This document shows positions 22,954 to 34,090 of a stretch of 64,000 bases of DNA, piece after piece. The DNA is from Crossaster papposus (lineage: Eukaryota; Echinodermata; Asteroidea; Velatida; Solasteridae), in the NCBI GenBank assembly GCA_037893245.1, contig JBAIAA010000693.1, forward strand, positions 682,001 to 746,000, given 5' to 3'. Position 1 is the stretch's first letter. Every line of letters begins with the position of its first letter. The notes under the pieces were generated by a model that searched no databases, was not told the origin of the DNA, and saw nothing but the letters and a program-made list of their open reading frames with translations. The translations under genes and the position numbers were made by a program.

Positions 22954-23620
22954 AAGTTGTTCGCGGTAACACCATGTGGTTATTCTCTTTAGTGAGTTTT
23001 GTGGTTCTGAAAAGAACTATAGAAGAAACTCGACGTTTCGGACAGTATGCTCTGCACGTAGTCAGAACACTGAGCAATTCCAATGGTGAAGTGGAGCCTA
23101 GATACGGTCAAGTGTAAGGAAGGATGCAACGCATGGGTACTCATGCAGGACGTGAAGGATGATGAGTGATCAACTAGGCGTGTCAGCGAAAGAAGGGAGC
23201 GAAGGGGAATGCTGCCAAGGGTATAGCGGACGAGGCGGACTGGGTTGTGATGATGGGACGCCAGACGACGCTGATGGGGAAACCGATGTCTTGGGGAACC
23301 GCGTTGACATCGGTTTCTCCATCAGCGACATCTGGCGCCCCATCATCACCTTCCAGTGAGATGGGTCCCCTATATACCCCACAATACTTAGTTCTCCAGC
23401 CTATGGGTCCCCTATACCCTTGGCAACCTTCCTCTTCGCTCCCTTCCTTCACACTGACACGCCTGAGTTCCATTCTTCTTACGCTTCACCGTTTCATAAC
23501 CCAACTTCACCGTTGGATTCCCTGTCTCCTGACTGCGGACAGAACATGCTGTTCAAAATGCGGAGTTTCCTTCAGCTCTTCACTAAAGACAATTACCACA
23601 TGGTGTCCCGCAAACAACTT
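22954..23620. mobile_element. Nested 667-bp foldback (MITE-like) element
   Basis: The left arm reads AAGTTGTTCGCGGTAACACC then atgtggttattctctttagtga. The right arm read inward is AAGTTGTTTGCGGGACACC then atgtggtaattgtctttagtga. A second inner hairpin (gatgggacgccagacgacgc ... gcgacatctggcgccccatc, about 23250-23345) makes nearly the whole element self-complementary. It interrupts the degenerate tandem repeat of element 1. No clear TSD. Confidence 0.75.
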
Positions 23621-23910
23621 ATCATACTTGTTTTGCCTTTTCGCCATGCAAACCTTTCAATCTCATCTGACATTAAATAGTTAATCGAAAACAGTTCATT
23701 GTAAAACAAGACCAAGTTGAGGTTTCACGGCTGTAATTAAAAGTAACATTCTAAATAGTTCATATGAACTGTTTTCTTCTACCCATACACTTTGGCGCGG
23801 CACTTTCGTAAATCCGATTGACTTCAGACTTGGCACACGGATTGGTCAAGTTACATCACATAAAAGGTGCATAATTTGAAGTAATTATCTACACAACTAA
23901 AGAAACTTTC

Positions 23911-26900
23911 TTAGTGTGGAAGCTGAAGATAAAAGGCTTGGTAGTCAGGGTGGGAAATGACGGGGGTATTACCACGGCACAGAGCTTCAAGGTCTTTGTA
24001 CTTCCCAGTTGCCAGTTTTGGTCTTGATAACGCATATAGCGGTTGGCAAGAAACTGAATCGGCCTCGGAGCTTCTCCTAGAGGTACCCAACTTGACAACT
24101 GAAAACGATGGATCCGTATGGGAATATTTAAACCCGATTTGATTTGGTTTGTCTTTCCTTACTTGTATTTGTTTGAACTTAGTCCAGTCAACAGCCTTCA
24201 TGTCTTCCGAGATGCGCACCCTTAGGATACCCTGCTTTTGACTGAAACTTTTCCAGTCGTCAATATCAGATGATTTAACTGGAAAGACATTGTAGGGCCT
24301 AGGGTTTTTCCTCGCCATTTTGAAAATGGTCAACAGTTGGGAAGGTACCATGATTTCGTTGACTTGACTGATAGCTCTTTCTATGACACTATGCATCGAG
24401 TCTCCCTCGGACTGTCCGTGATTTGTCTCAAAGAAGTGCATTGTTACAACATTCACGGACAGCGATTTTGCAACAAAAGAGAGAAGCATCGATGGCAATA
24501 TGGAATTTTTGTTCTGGCCGGAGCACCCATCTGAAAACAGGTCAACTTGACGAACTCCCTTTTTGTCCAATCCTTTTAAATAATGGTGCACGTGCGATGC
24601 AACCTCGGATGATCCCCGACGTGTTTGACCTTCATGGGATGCATAGCAATGTCCTTCTTTGCCAGCAAGCTCATAGATGGTGAAATTATAATTTGCCAGG
24701 CGGCGTTTGTAAAAAAGTTCGGATCGTGTCGACTTCGGCAGGTAAATCACCTGCTGAAGGTCGAAGACAGCTGCATTGCAGGTCTTGTCTCGAGATGCCC
24801 TGTCTTTAGCAAGCCCTTTTAGTCTCCGAACTTCTTTCTTCTCAGTTATGTGCCTTTCATATTCTTCTTTGATTGTCTTCTGCTTATCTTCTGTCCCACG
24901 AAGGTAAGTGTCGCACAAGCCACACATGTCCTTTTTCGGATGATGAAATTTTAGATTGAGGGACGAAAATACCTTCTTATACAATGAAAGAGACGCTGCA
25001 GTGGGGTGGTCCATTTTATACATGTTGTACATGATCACAAAGTTCAAGTCGGGAGACAAGAACTGACACTTACTGTGGAGTCTACAATAGTGGGATTCCA
25101 TGCGTGGGAATCTGTCTATATGACGTATTACTTCTTCCCTTAGAACGTCGTCCCTCTCTTTTTGCTGCCTGCCACCTCTTTTTTCCCCCTCCAATACTCC
25201 GTAGGGCCCCGTTTTCTTCATGACCGTGCGCACTTGTGCGTCAGAAATTCCGAGAATACCTAGAAACATTCCCTTGCACACTCTTCTGTTTTTCATTTGC
25301 AAGTCAACGCTGGGAAGGAAATACTTGAACTGTTGTCTCTTATCCGTGGTGTTTACCATCTCTATGTACTTACTTAGCCATTCTCTTTGATACGACAACG
25401 TCCCAATGTCATAATAGGTATTTCGTATTTGTTTACCTTCTGCCTCTGATATCTTTTGGCAGTCAAAACCTTTGCTCTTGCACAACACACATCGACTTGT
25501 ATTCATGCATTCTCTCTTTGAAGGCATCGGCCTATTTGTTTTCTCCGTGTAATAAGGTTCACCTCGGTTTCGCTTTTCCTTAACCAGGGCATTTTTACTT
25601 CTAATTGGTTTAGCTGTCTTCGACGAAAGTGGTCTTGCCTCACCGGCACCATCAACTGGAAAGTCTTCTGGGTTTGCCTTTTCAACTATTTCCAGACTCC
25701 CTCTCCGATTATCAAGCTTTTCGACGGAAATGCGGAGCGATGCACCCATCGGGCTGACAACTGACTGTACATTAGTCTGACCATCCATACTGAGAGCAGG
25801 ATATGAAGGCGACATCGTGCCATCAACTTGCGCTGCTGCATGCATTTGATTATCGGGATTGCCTCGAACTTTAGATGAAGAAGACACCAGGCTTTCCACT
25901 GATGCATTCATCTGACTGTTAAAAGAGCCTGGAGCTCTGTATGAAGGGGACAACGGACTGTCAACTGGCCCAGCTGCATTCATCTGACTATTAGGATTAC
26001 CTGAAGCTCTGAATGAAGGAGACATCGGACTGTCAACTGGCCTAGCTGCATTCATCTGACTATTAGGATTACCTGGAGCTCTGAATGAAGGAGACATCGG
26101 ACTGTCAACTGGCCTAGCTGCAATCATCTGACTATTATGGTTGCCTGGAACTTGGTATGAAGGAAACCCCGTACTGTCAACTGGTGCTGCTGCATTCATC
26201 TGACTATTATGATTGCCTGTAGCTCTGTATGAAGGAGACATCGGACTGCCAACTGGCCCTGCTGCATTCATCTGACTATTAGGATTGCCTGGAGCTAGGT
26301 ATGAAGGAGACACCAAACTGTCAAATGGCCCTGCTGCATTCATCCGACTATTAGGATTACCTGGAGCTCGGTATAAAGGAGACATCGGACTGTCAACTGG
26401 CCCTGCTGCATTCTGACTATTAAGATTGCCTCGAGCTCTGAATGAAAGAGACATCGGACTGTCAACTGGCCCTGCTGCATTCTGACTATTAGGATTGCCT
26501 GGAGCTCTGTATGAAGAAGACATCTGACTGTCAACTGGCCCTGCTGCATTCATCTGACTATTAGGATTACCTGGAGCTCTATATGAAGGAGACATCGGAC
26601 TGTGAACTGGCCCTGCTACATTCATCTGACTATTAGGATTGCCTGGAACTTGGTATAAAGGAAACACCGGATTGTCAACTGGCCCAGCTGCATTCATCTG
26701 ACTATTATGATTGCCTGTAGCTCTGTATGGAGGAGACATCGGACTGTAGACTGGACCTGCTGCATTCATCTGACTATTAGGATTATCTGGAACTAGGTAT
26801 GAAGGAGACACCGAACTGTCAAATGGCCCTGCTGCATTCATCTGGAAATTGGGTTTGCCTGGAGCTCGGTATAAAGGAGACATCAGACTGCCAACTGGCC

Positions 26901-29900
26901 CTGCTGCATTCTGACTATTAGGATTGTCTGGAGCTCTGTATGAAGGAGACATCGGACTGTCAACGGGCCCTGCTGCATTCATCTGACTATTAGGATTGCC
27001 TGGAGCTCTGTATGAAGGAGACATCAGACTGCCAACTGGCCCTGCTGCATTCTGACTATTAGGATTGCCTGGAGCTCTGTATGAAGGAGACATCGGACTG
27101 TCAACTGGCCCTGCTGCATTCATCTGACTATTATGATTGCCTGTAGCTCTGTATGAAGGAGACATCGGACTATCAACTGGCTCTGCTGCATTCATCTGAC
27201 TAGGATTGCCTGGAACTCGGTATGAAGGAAACACCGGATTGTCAACTGGCCCAGCTGCATTCATCTGACTATTATGATTGCCTGTAGCTCTGTATGGAGG
27301 AGACATCGGACTGTAGACTGGACCTGCTGCATTCATCTGACTATTAGGATTATCTGGAACTAGGTATGAAGGAGACACCGAACTGTCAAATGGCCCTGCT
27401 GCATTCATCTGGAAATTGGGTTTGCCTGGAGCTCGGTATAAAGGAGACATCAGACTGCCAACTGGCCCTGCTGCATTCTGACTATTAGGATTGTCTGGAG
27501 CTCTGTATGAAGGAGACATCGGACTGTCAACTGGTCTAGCTGCATTCTTTTGCCTATTAGGATTGCCTGGAGCTCGGTTTGAAGGAGACATCGGACTGTC
27601 AACTGGCCCAGCTGCATTCATCGGACTATTGGGATTGCCTGGAGCTCTGTACGAAGGAGACATCTGACTATCAACTGGCTCTGCTGCATTCATCTGACTA
27701 TTATGATTGCCTGGAGCTCTGTATGAAGGAGACACCAGACTTTCAACTGGCCCTGCTGTATTCATCTGCCTATTAGGATTGCCTGGAGCTCGGTTTGAAG
27801 GAGACATCGGACTGTCAACTGGCCCAGCTGCATTCATCGGACTATTGGGATTGCCTGGAGCTCTGTACGAAGGAGACATCTGACTATCAACTGGCTCTGC
27901 TGCATTCATCTGACTATTATGATTGCCTGGAGCTCTGTATGAAGGAGACATCGGACTTTCAACTGGCCCAGCTGCATTCATCTGACTATTAAGATTGTCT
28001 GGAGCTCTGTATGAAGGAGACACCGGACTTCCAACTGGCCCTGCTGTATTCATCTGTCTATTAGGATTGCCTGGAGCTCTGTATGAAGGAGACATCGGAC
28101 TGTCAACTGGCCCTGCTGCATTCATCTGACTATTAAGATTGTCTGGAGCTCTGTATGAAGGAGACACCAGACTTTCAACTGGCCCTGCTGTATTCATCTG
28201 CCTATTAGGATTGCCTGGAGCTCGGTTTGAAGGAGACATCGGACTGTCAACTGGCCCTGCTGCATTCATCTGACTATTAAGATTGTCTGGAGCTCTGTAT
28301 GAAGGAGACACCAGATTTTCAACTGGCCCTGCTGTATTCATCTGCCTATTATGATTTCCTGGAGCTCTGTATGAAGGAGACATCGGACTGTCAACTGGCC
28401 CTGCTGCATTCATCTGACTATTAAGATTGTTTGGAGCTCTGTACGAAGGAGACATCTGACTATCAACTGGCTCTGCTGCATTCATCTGACTATTAGGATT
28501 GCCTGGAGCTCGGTTTGAAGGAGACATCGGACTGTCAACTGGCCCAGCTGCATTCATCTGACTATTATGATTTCCTTGAGCTCTGTATGAAGGAGACATC
28601 GGACTATCAACTGGCTCTGCTGTATTCATCTGCCTATTAGGATTGCCTGGAGCTCGGTTTAAAGGAGACATCGGACTGTCAACTGGCCCAGCTGCATTCA
28701 TCTGACTATTATGATTTCCTGGAGCTCTGTATGAAGGAGACATCGGACTGTCAACTGGCCCTGCTGCATTCATCTGACTATTAAGATTGTTTGGAGCTCT
28801 GTACGAAGGAGACATCTGACTATCAACTGGCTCTGCTGCATTCATCTGACTATTAGGATTGCCTGGAGCTCGGTTTGAAGGAGACATCGGACTGTCAACT
28901 GGCCCAGCTGCATTCATCTGACTATTATGATTTCCTTGAGCTCTGTATGAAGGAGACATCGGACTATCAACTGGCTCTGCTGCATTCATTTGACTATTAT
29001 TGCCTAGAGCTCTGTATGAAGTAGACATTGAACTGTCAACTGGCCCAGCTGCATTCATCTGACTATTAGGATTTCCTGGAACTTGGTATGAAGGAGACAT
29101 CGGACTGTCAACTGGCCCTGCTGTATTCATCTGACTATTAGTATTGTCTGAAGCTCTGAATGAAAGAGACATCGGACTGTCAACTGGCCCAGCTGCATTC
29201 ATCTGACTATTAGGTTTACCTGGAGATTTGTATGAAGGAGACATCGAACTGTCAACTGGCCCTGCTGCATTCATCTGACTATTAGTATTGTCTGGAGCTC
29301 TGAATGAAGGAGACATCGGACTGTCAACTGGCCCAGCTGCATTCATCTGACTATTAGGTTTACCTAGAGCTCTGTATGAAGGAGACATCGGACTGTGAAC
29401 TGGCCCTGCTGTATTCATCCGACTATTAGCATTGCCTGGAACTTGGTATGAAGGAGACACCGAACTGTCAACTGGCGCCGCTGCATTCATCTGACTAGGA
29501 TTGCAAGGATCATAAGTTGAAGATATTCGGCTTATAAATGACCTTGCCCTACTAACATGGTCTTCTGAAGAATTGGATGGAATCACAAAGGCATTGTGTG
29601 GAAAACAACTATCATTTAAAAGAAAGTTATCATAACATAAAAAACATAAACATCTACTGCATGCAGCCCAGATTTCCTTGTTGCATACAAAATCTTCACA
29701 TGTCGCCGCTTGGGAGTTAATTTCGACTACTGCTGACGACTTTGGAGTATCTGTAGAAGAGGCAATAATATAAGTGTACATGTAGTTAATTACATGTATA
29801 AAAGTTTATTTTATTAAATCCTGTTGTGCAGTATTACAACTAAATTTTGATTTTGTGTTGCTGCAACCAGCTGCGTAACTAGGGTGTATAAACAAAAACG

Positions 29901-30461
29901 GATTAATCTTTCAACAAAATGTTTACATTATTTTGGAGTCAGTTACATTAGTAATGTATCTTCTTTCATGGTTTTCTGGACACAAAAAGTGTTTGTTATG
30001 TCTTTACATCATTTGATTATATAGATACAGCCACAGCAAATAAAGAAAAAGAAAACTGATATAGTAAAGCTCAGTCAATTTTGTGGTTGAACAAAGTGTT
30101 CTATCTCAATAATGTGTAAAAAGCATTAGAAATTGCGAGACAATTATTTATGTGTTAAGATATTAAATTTGTTAAGATATTGATTTTGGAGGATTGGGGA
30201 CTGTTAGGGTTACTAAGAACACACTAACCTGTGTTCTTCAGTAGCTTAGCAAGAGGTACATCATCTGAATCAGAGTCGGACGAAGACTGATCTCCCTCCA
30301 TAGCTACCACGCGGCCCGTCCATGGTACTCCTTCCCACTTCATGTTGACTTTGGCCCCCTTCCTTATGGGTTCGGTGTACTGTAGATCTTGCAAGGAGAC
30401 AACATTTGATGTTCCATCCTGATCCCACACAACTAGAACATCGTCATCAGTCACAACCTCT
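23911..30461 (-). CDS. Element 1 transposase-like protein (SH3-like, 50-unit repeat, catalytic core)
   Basis: Exon 30461-30229 joins exon 29750-23911 in phase 1 (donor ACAG|GTTAGT, acceptor ctacag|AT). Upstream exons are unknown, so the N-terminus is open. In order: an SH3/Tudor-like module (DVLVVWDQDGTSNVV ... VNMKWEGVPWTGRVVAME), a Ser/Asp stretch, a Cys-rich cluster (CEDFVCNKEIWAACSRC ... C..C), about 50 copies of a 24-residue repeat, then a Cys-containing region (CVLCKSKGFDC) and the core: KKDMCGLCDTY, FDLQQVIYLPKSTRS, LFSDGCSGQNKNSILPSMLL, FFETNHGQSEGDSMHSVIER. From memory the core belongs to a large uncharacterised animal family often found in repeats (I believe DUF7869-like). The Asp in SDGC and the Glu in FFETNHG or IER are catalytic candidates; that role is inferred. 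No stop breaks 1940+ codons, so this copy looks intact. Confidence 0.8.
25880..29515 (-). repeat. 72-bp coding minisatellite, about 50 units
   Basis: The unit encodes 24 residues built around SQMNAAGPVDSPMSPSYRAP plus G-N-P-N. Variants such as units lacking one Met codon (NSQNAA) keep the frame. Blocks of several units recur as larger blocks (for example about 26640-26890 and 27220-27470), showing that higher-order duplication occurred after the basic unit expanded. Confidence 0.9.
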
Positions 30462-30551
30462 CTGTTTAAAACAAACAAATGTTTAATATAAAAAAAAACT
30501 AAGTTTCCAGTTGCAAAAGAGTTTTCATTCCACCTTTTTTTCTTTTTTAGA

Positions 30552-31175
30552 GCACCAGCAGCCGATTTCACGAAACCTTACGCAATTGCGTAAGCCCTCT
30601 TGCGCCACAATTTATTGCGTAAGCTGCGCTACTTTTGTTTGCTGCGCAACATTTCGCTTACGACAGTTACACGAAAGTTTGACAGTGCGTAAGTCCGTGG
30701 CTTGCGCAACAAATTATGGCGTAGCTTGCGCAGTCAATTTAGGTGGCGTAAGATATGGCGTAGCGACTGAAAATGACATTTTTTACCATCAAATCGTAAT
30801 TCACGTGGAGCCCGTCATTGCTCAACTTATTAAGCTTGATAAAGGACACTCACAGTTTCATGATTGAAGTAAAAGAATCACTATTTTACCCGTGACAGAA
30901 TTGTTAATGTTGCCACGCGATTTCGCGGAAAGTCGGACAAAACTATTTTTAAAATGGTGGGCGAAGGTGATACAACGACGATTTTGTGAAAGAACACAAT
31001 AATACGCAAACAGTCGTCGTAAACGATGTTTAAAACGTTGCGCAGCTACGCCAAGTTTCGTGAAATGCTCCGTAAGGAAATGGCGCAGCTACGCAACATT
31101 TTTGTTGCGTAAGCCTTACGCCACTTTTGAAAATGGCGCAAGCTACGCACTTTTCATGAAATCGGCTGCAGGTGC
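30552..31175. mobile_element. Nested 624-bp MITE with GCACC(A/T)GCAGCCGATTTCA ends
   Basis: Left end GCACCAGCAGCCGATTTCAC; right end read inward GCACCTGCAGCCGATTTCAT. The interior is packed with ttgcgtaagc / gcgcaagctacgc motifs in both orientations, so each half can fold on the other. It lies 90 bp upstream (in the sense of transcription) of the SH3-like exon of element 1, in an intron or the promoter. TSD not resolved. Confidence 0.8.
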
Positions 31176-31649
31176 CCCCCTACAAATTCCACCCTAGCTA
31201 TGCCAGTGGTTGGTTATTAATGCCAAAGAGTCAATTTACCTGGTTTGTCTCCTTTTTAGTCGCATTTCATGTACATGTAAATGTTCTTCTTCATCGGAGA
31301 AAGAGTGGTCTTCAGGTTATGTCAGCTTCATCGGACAATTTCTGAAGTAAAACAAATTAGTTCTTTGTAATAACTTCTGCCGTATATTTGTTTTTGTAAA
31401 CAAGAATTCATGGTCATTATTTTTTTCATTTTGCACAAATAAATGTATAAATAATGCAAAAAAATAGGGCAGTTACTTTTTGTAGGTCATAATCCCTGGC
31501 TGTTTGTTGCAGTAAAATATCATGATCGTGTGTATACAACTGAAACAGGGCATGCTCACTATATTGTGCAAAATTGTGCGAAATAACCAATATTTTGTTT
31601 GTTATACTAGAGGCATAGATAGTAATAAGCCTGGCTAGGGCAGCTTGGG

Positions 31650-31677
31650 TATGAAGGAGACATCGGACTGTCAACTG
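31650..31677 (+). repeat. Stray copy of the element 1 coding repeat
   Basis: Twenty-eight bases starting tatgaaggagacatcggact and ending gtcaactg match the 72-bp array exactly, but lie 2.1 kb outside it. The preceding gcctgg...agcttggg resembles the neighbouring part of the unit. It is not in frame with an obvious gene. Confidence 0.85.
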
Positions 31678-32261
31678 TATCACGTCTTCATCGATACAAA
31701 AGTTGGATTTCAGTTCACACATTTTGAGACAAATTACACAAGACAAAAAGTCCTAATTTTGGCGAAATATCGATGAGCTACTCGTGTGGAGGGGCAAAGT
31801 AGTACGGCTGCCTAGGCCTAAAGTCGTACACTATTAAGTACTACTAGCCCCAAACACAAATTCACGTTACGAATTGTACGTGTATTTAACAACTAACAAG
31901 GACCTTTATCGTACATTTTGTCGTCCAGTATTTGATGTCAAACAACTCTCTAATGTTATAAATTTACGGTAGTACATGACTGTTTTCGCCATAACTATAA
32001 ACATTCAACGAACACACCAAGTCAAAAATGTGACTGTCAGTCACTTACCATGCATGTCCACTGGGGCGCCATGTTGACTGCATGTACGAAAGATACGATG
32101 TTGTACGTGTACGTGTGCATATGCCGGTCTGCCTGCAAAGCACACACTGCATGTGCGTCTAGTCCAGGCCTACGTACGTAGTGCGTACGCTCAAGGCTAT
32201 TCCACCCCTGAGAAAGAGGTTAATACGTGGAACCTTTCTTTTCGTTTGGGTCAGCATATAG

Positions 32262-32566
32262 CGTTTTCACGAAGTAACGGCTAAGTATGTGTTACTTCGT
32301 GAAAACTTCTATGGATGGTTAAATATAATAGTTGATTTCCACGAAGTGAAGCATAGGTTAGCGATACTTCGTGAAATCAAAAATAGCTTGTTTACACAAT
32401 CATAACCACAATGCTAATTAATGTATTTACAAAACTAATTAATTTTAAGCGTTGTCAGTTTGTGTAATGACAGATTATGGATAGTTAATCACAAATATTA
32501 AAAAAAAACGAAATGTGAAAAACACCAATATATTGCCCTTAGTGTCACTTCGTGGTGACGGTGACG
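32262..32566. promoter_or_regulatory. Element 1 right end: ACTTCGTGAAA array plus TIR
   Basis: Copies of the motif occur at about 32266 (gttttcacgaagtaacg), 32289 (gttacttcgtgaaaac), 32339 (ccacgaagtga), 32369 (acttcgtgaaatc) and in the TIR at 32546 (cacttcgtggtgac). This mirrors the left end. Confidence 0.75.
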
Positions 32567-32570
32567 ACTT

Positions 32571-32652
32571 GTGTCAAATGTAAGTTTCTAAGGTCGCATG
32601 CAAATAAGCAGATATTATCAAAACTACATAAAATGTAAACAAAGAACAAAGG
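32571..32652. other. 82-bp spacer between element 1 and element 3
   Basis: Between the right TSD of element 1 (32567-32570) and the left TSD of element 3 (32653-32656) only AT-rich sequence is left. It contains no recognised feature and is presumably former host DNA. Confidence 0.6.
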
Positions 32653-33384
32653 TTATGGGTCATTCTTCAGTAAGTGTCTACTTTCGTGTCCCGATACTTT
32701 GACGCCGTATAGACGGAAAATTCGTTATTCTCTGATTTGTGTTTTTATTTAATTTATGCTAATAAACATAATTCTTATAATAAACGATCATAAAAAGCTA
32801 CAAAATAAAGTGTTTAATGTTATTTATTTCCTGATGCGCGATGTCGACCCCCGGAAAACCCATGTCCCGATCGCACTATGTAAAAATTGTGATCGTTATA
32901 TTTATTTGGTGGAGAGACTTTTCTTCAAGAAAATACTCTTAAACACTAGGTATTTATTACCCAAATCTATTCAATCCCTCAAAATATGCCATTATAAACC
33001 GATTAAGTCCTAAATTTTATCGTTTTTTCCGAAAAATTTTGTCCCGAGGATTTCAGTCAGATACCGTCACTAACCTGTGCAGCGCCCTCAATAGTTGATA
33101 AAAATCGCTTAGTCCCGCTGTTCTGGTCTTTTTACACCCGCGAAATACAACAGTGGCTGGTGTACTTAGTTTCTCCGGATTGCGTGACTAAACATCCGTA
33201 AAAATCAGGGTTTTCGCTCAATGACAGGTACGTACCTTTATTCAGTGTCATATCCGAACGCTATAGAACCCATTAAATAGAAACAATTATTGTTTTTTTG
33301 TGACTAGTAGTGCAAATAGATTCGTGACTTGTGCAACGTCCCGAAGCTTCGCGCCAGGCATCGTCTGAACCGCGAAGCCATGGG

Positions 33385-33485
33385 TTAAAGGTCAAAGCCA
33401 TCATGTCCGTCACGCTCAGTTCCGTCACATTACCCTCGGTTTCCTGTGTGACGGAGATTACAGGCAGTGAAACGGATATGACATT
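33385..33485. promoter_or_regulatory. Element 3 left subterminal TCCGTCAC motifs
   Basis: The stretch contains catgtccgtcacgctcagtt, ccgtcacattaccc, gtgacggagatta and aacggatatgac. The same words recur at 38760-38830 (catctccgtcacattaca, catatccgtcacatgac) and 39168-39183 (gtgacggatatgac), close to the other end. They are candidate transposase-binding sites by analogy with elements 1 and 2. Confidence 0.6.
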
Positions 33486-34090
33486 TAATCATAATGTTTG
33501 TTTTTGTCAGTGTTTTGTTAAACAATAATTAACTTTAAGGTAAGATTTTACTTTTACCCCAACTGTATTTTCCTTATAACAGCTGATAACCACCCACAAG
33601 TGACATTTTATAAGAATTCATGATTTTAACGTGGAAAAATGTTAACAAATTTCTTGATAGGAAAAAAGTTGATTTTTTTGGACGAGATCCATAGGGTTTG
33701 TGCATAGGGTTAAAAGTGGGGGTATTAAACTTAAGTAAAATCTTTCCAAATTTAATTTTAGTCTTAAGTTGGGTCAAATTAGCGGCCATTTTGATCTTTC
33801 GCTGCCATTTTGGTACACTTGCAATGCAACATTAAATAACAATGTCAAATTCAATAACTGCAAAGTCTATGCTTTTAAAATATGATGGGAATTTATTTTG
33901 TTTTGTAAGTTTAATTTTAAGGTACTTGCTTGACAGGTTTTGGATTTGGTCTGGTAATTAATTCATAAATTTAATTGTATGTTGTTGCTGAACCGATACT
34001 TGGGCTTTTGCAACTTAATCATTGTTTATATAATTCTAGCATTACGCAATTTATTAGAGTAAGTTTTCAATTTAATTTTCTTATCACAGA

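Larger units (their letters stand above)
21549..32566. mobile_element. Element 1: 11.0-kb DNA transposon, TSD ACTT (Sola-like?)
   Basis: The left end reads CGTCAGCGTCACCACGAAGT, and the right end, read inward, CGTCACCGTCACCACGAAGT: one difference in 20. Immediate flanks are ACTT (21545-21548) and ACTT (32567-32570), a 4-bp target-site duplication. Inside are one large two-exon minus-strand transposase-like gene, end-proximal arrays of ACTTCGTGAAAAC, and nested small repeats. A 4-bp TSD is characteristic of the Sola superfamily; the superfamily call is inference. Confidence 0.85.

Noticed and set aside
23030-23075. Hammerhead-like ribozyme in the foldback element (complement reads ctgacta...gaaacgtcg)
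   Set aside because: The GAAAC part is present but the required CUGANGA core is not matched (ctgacta), and I could not draw three stems.
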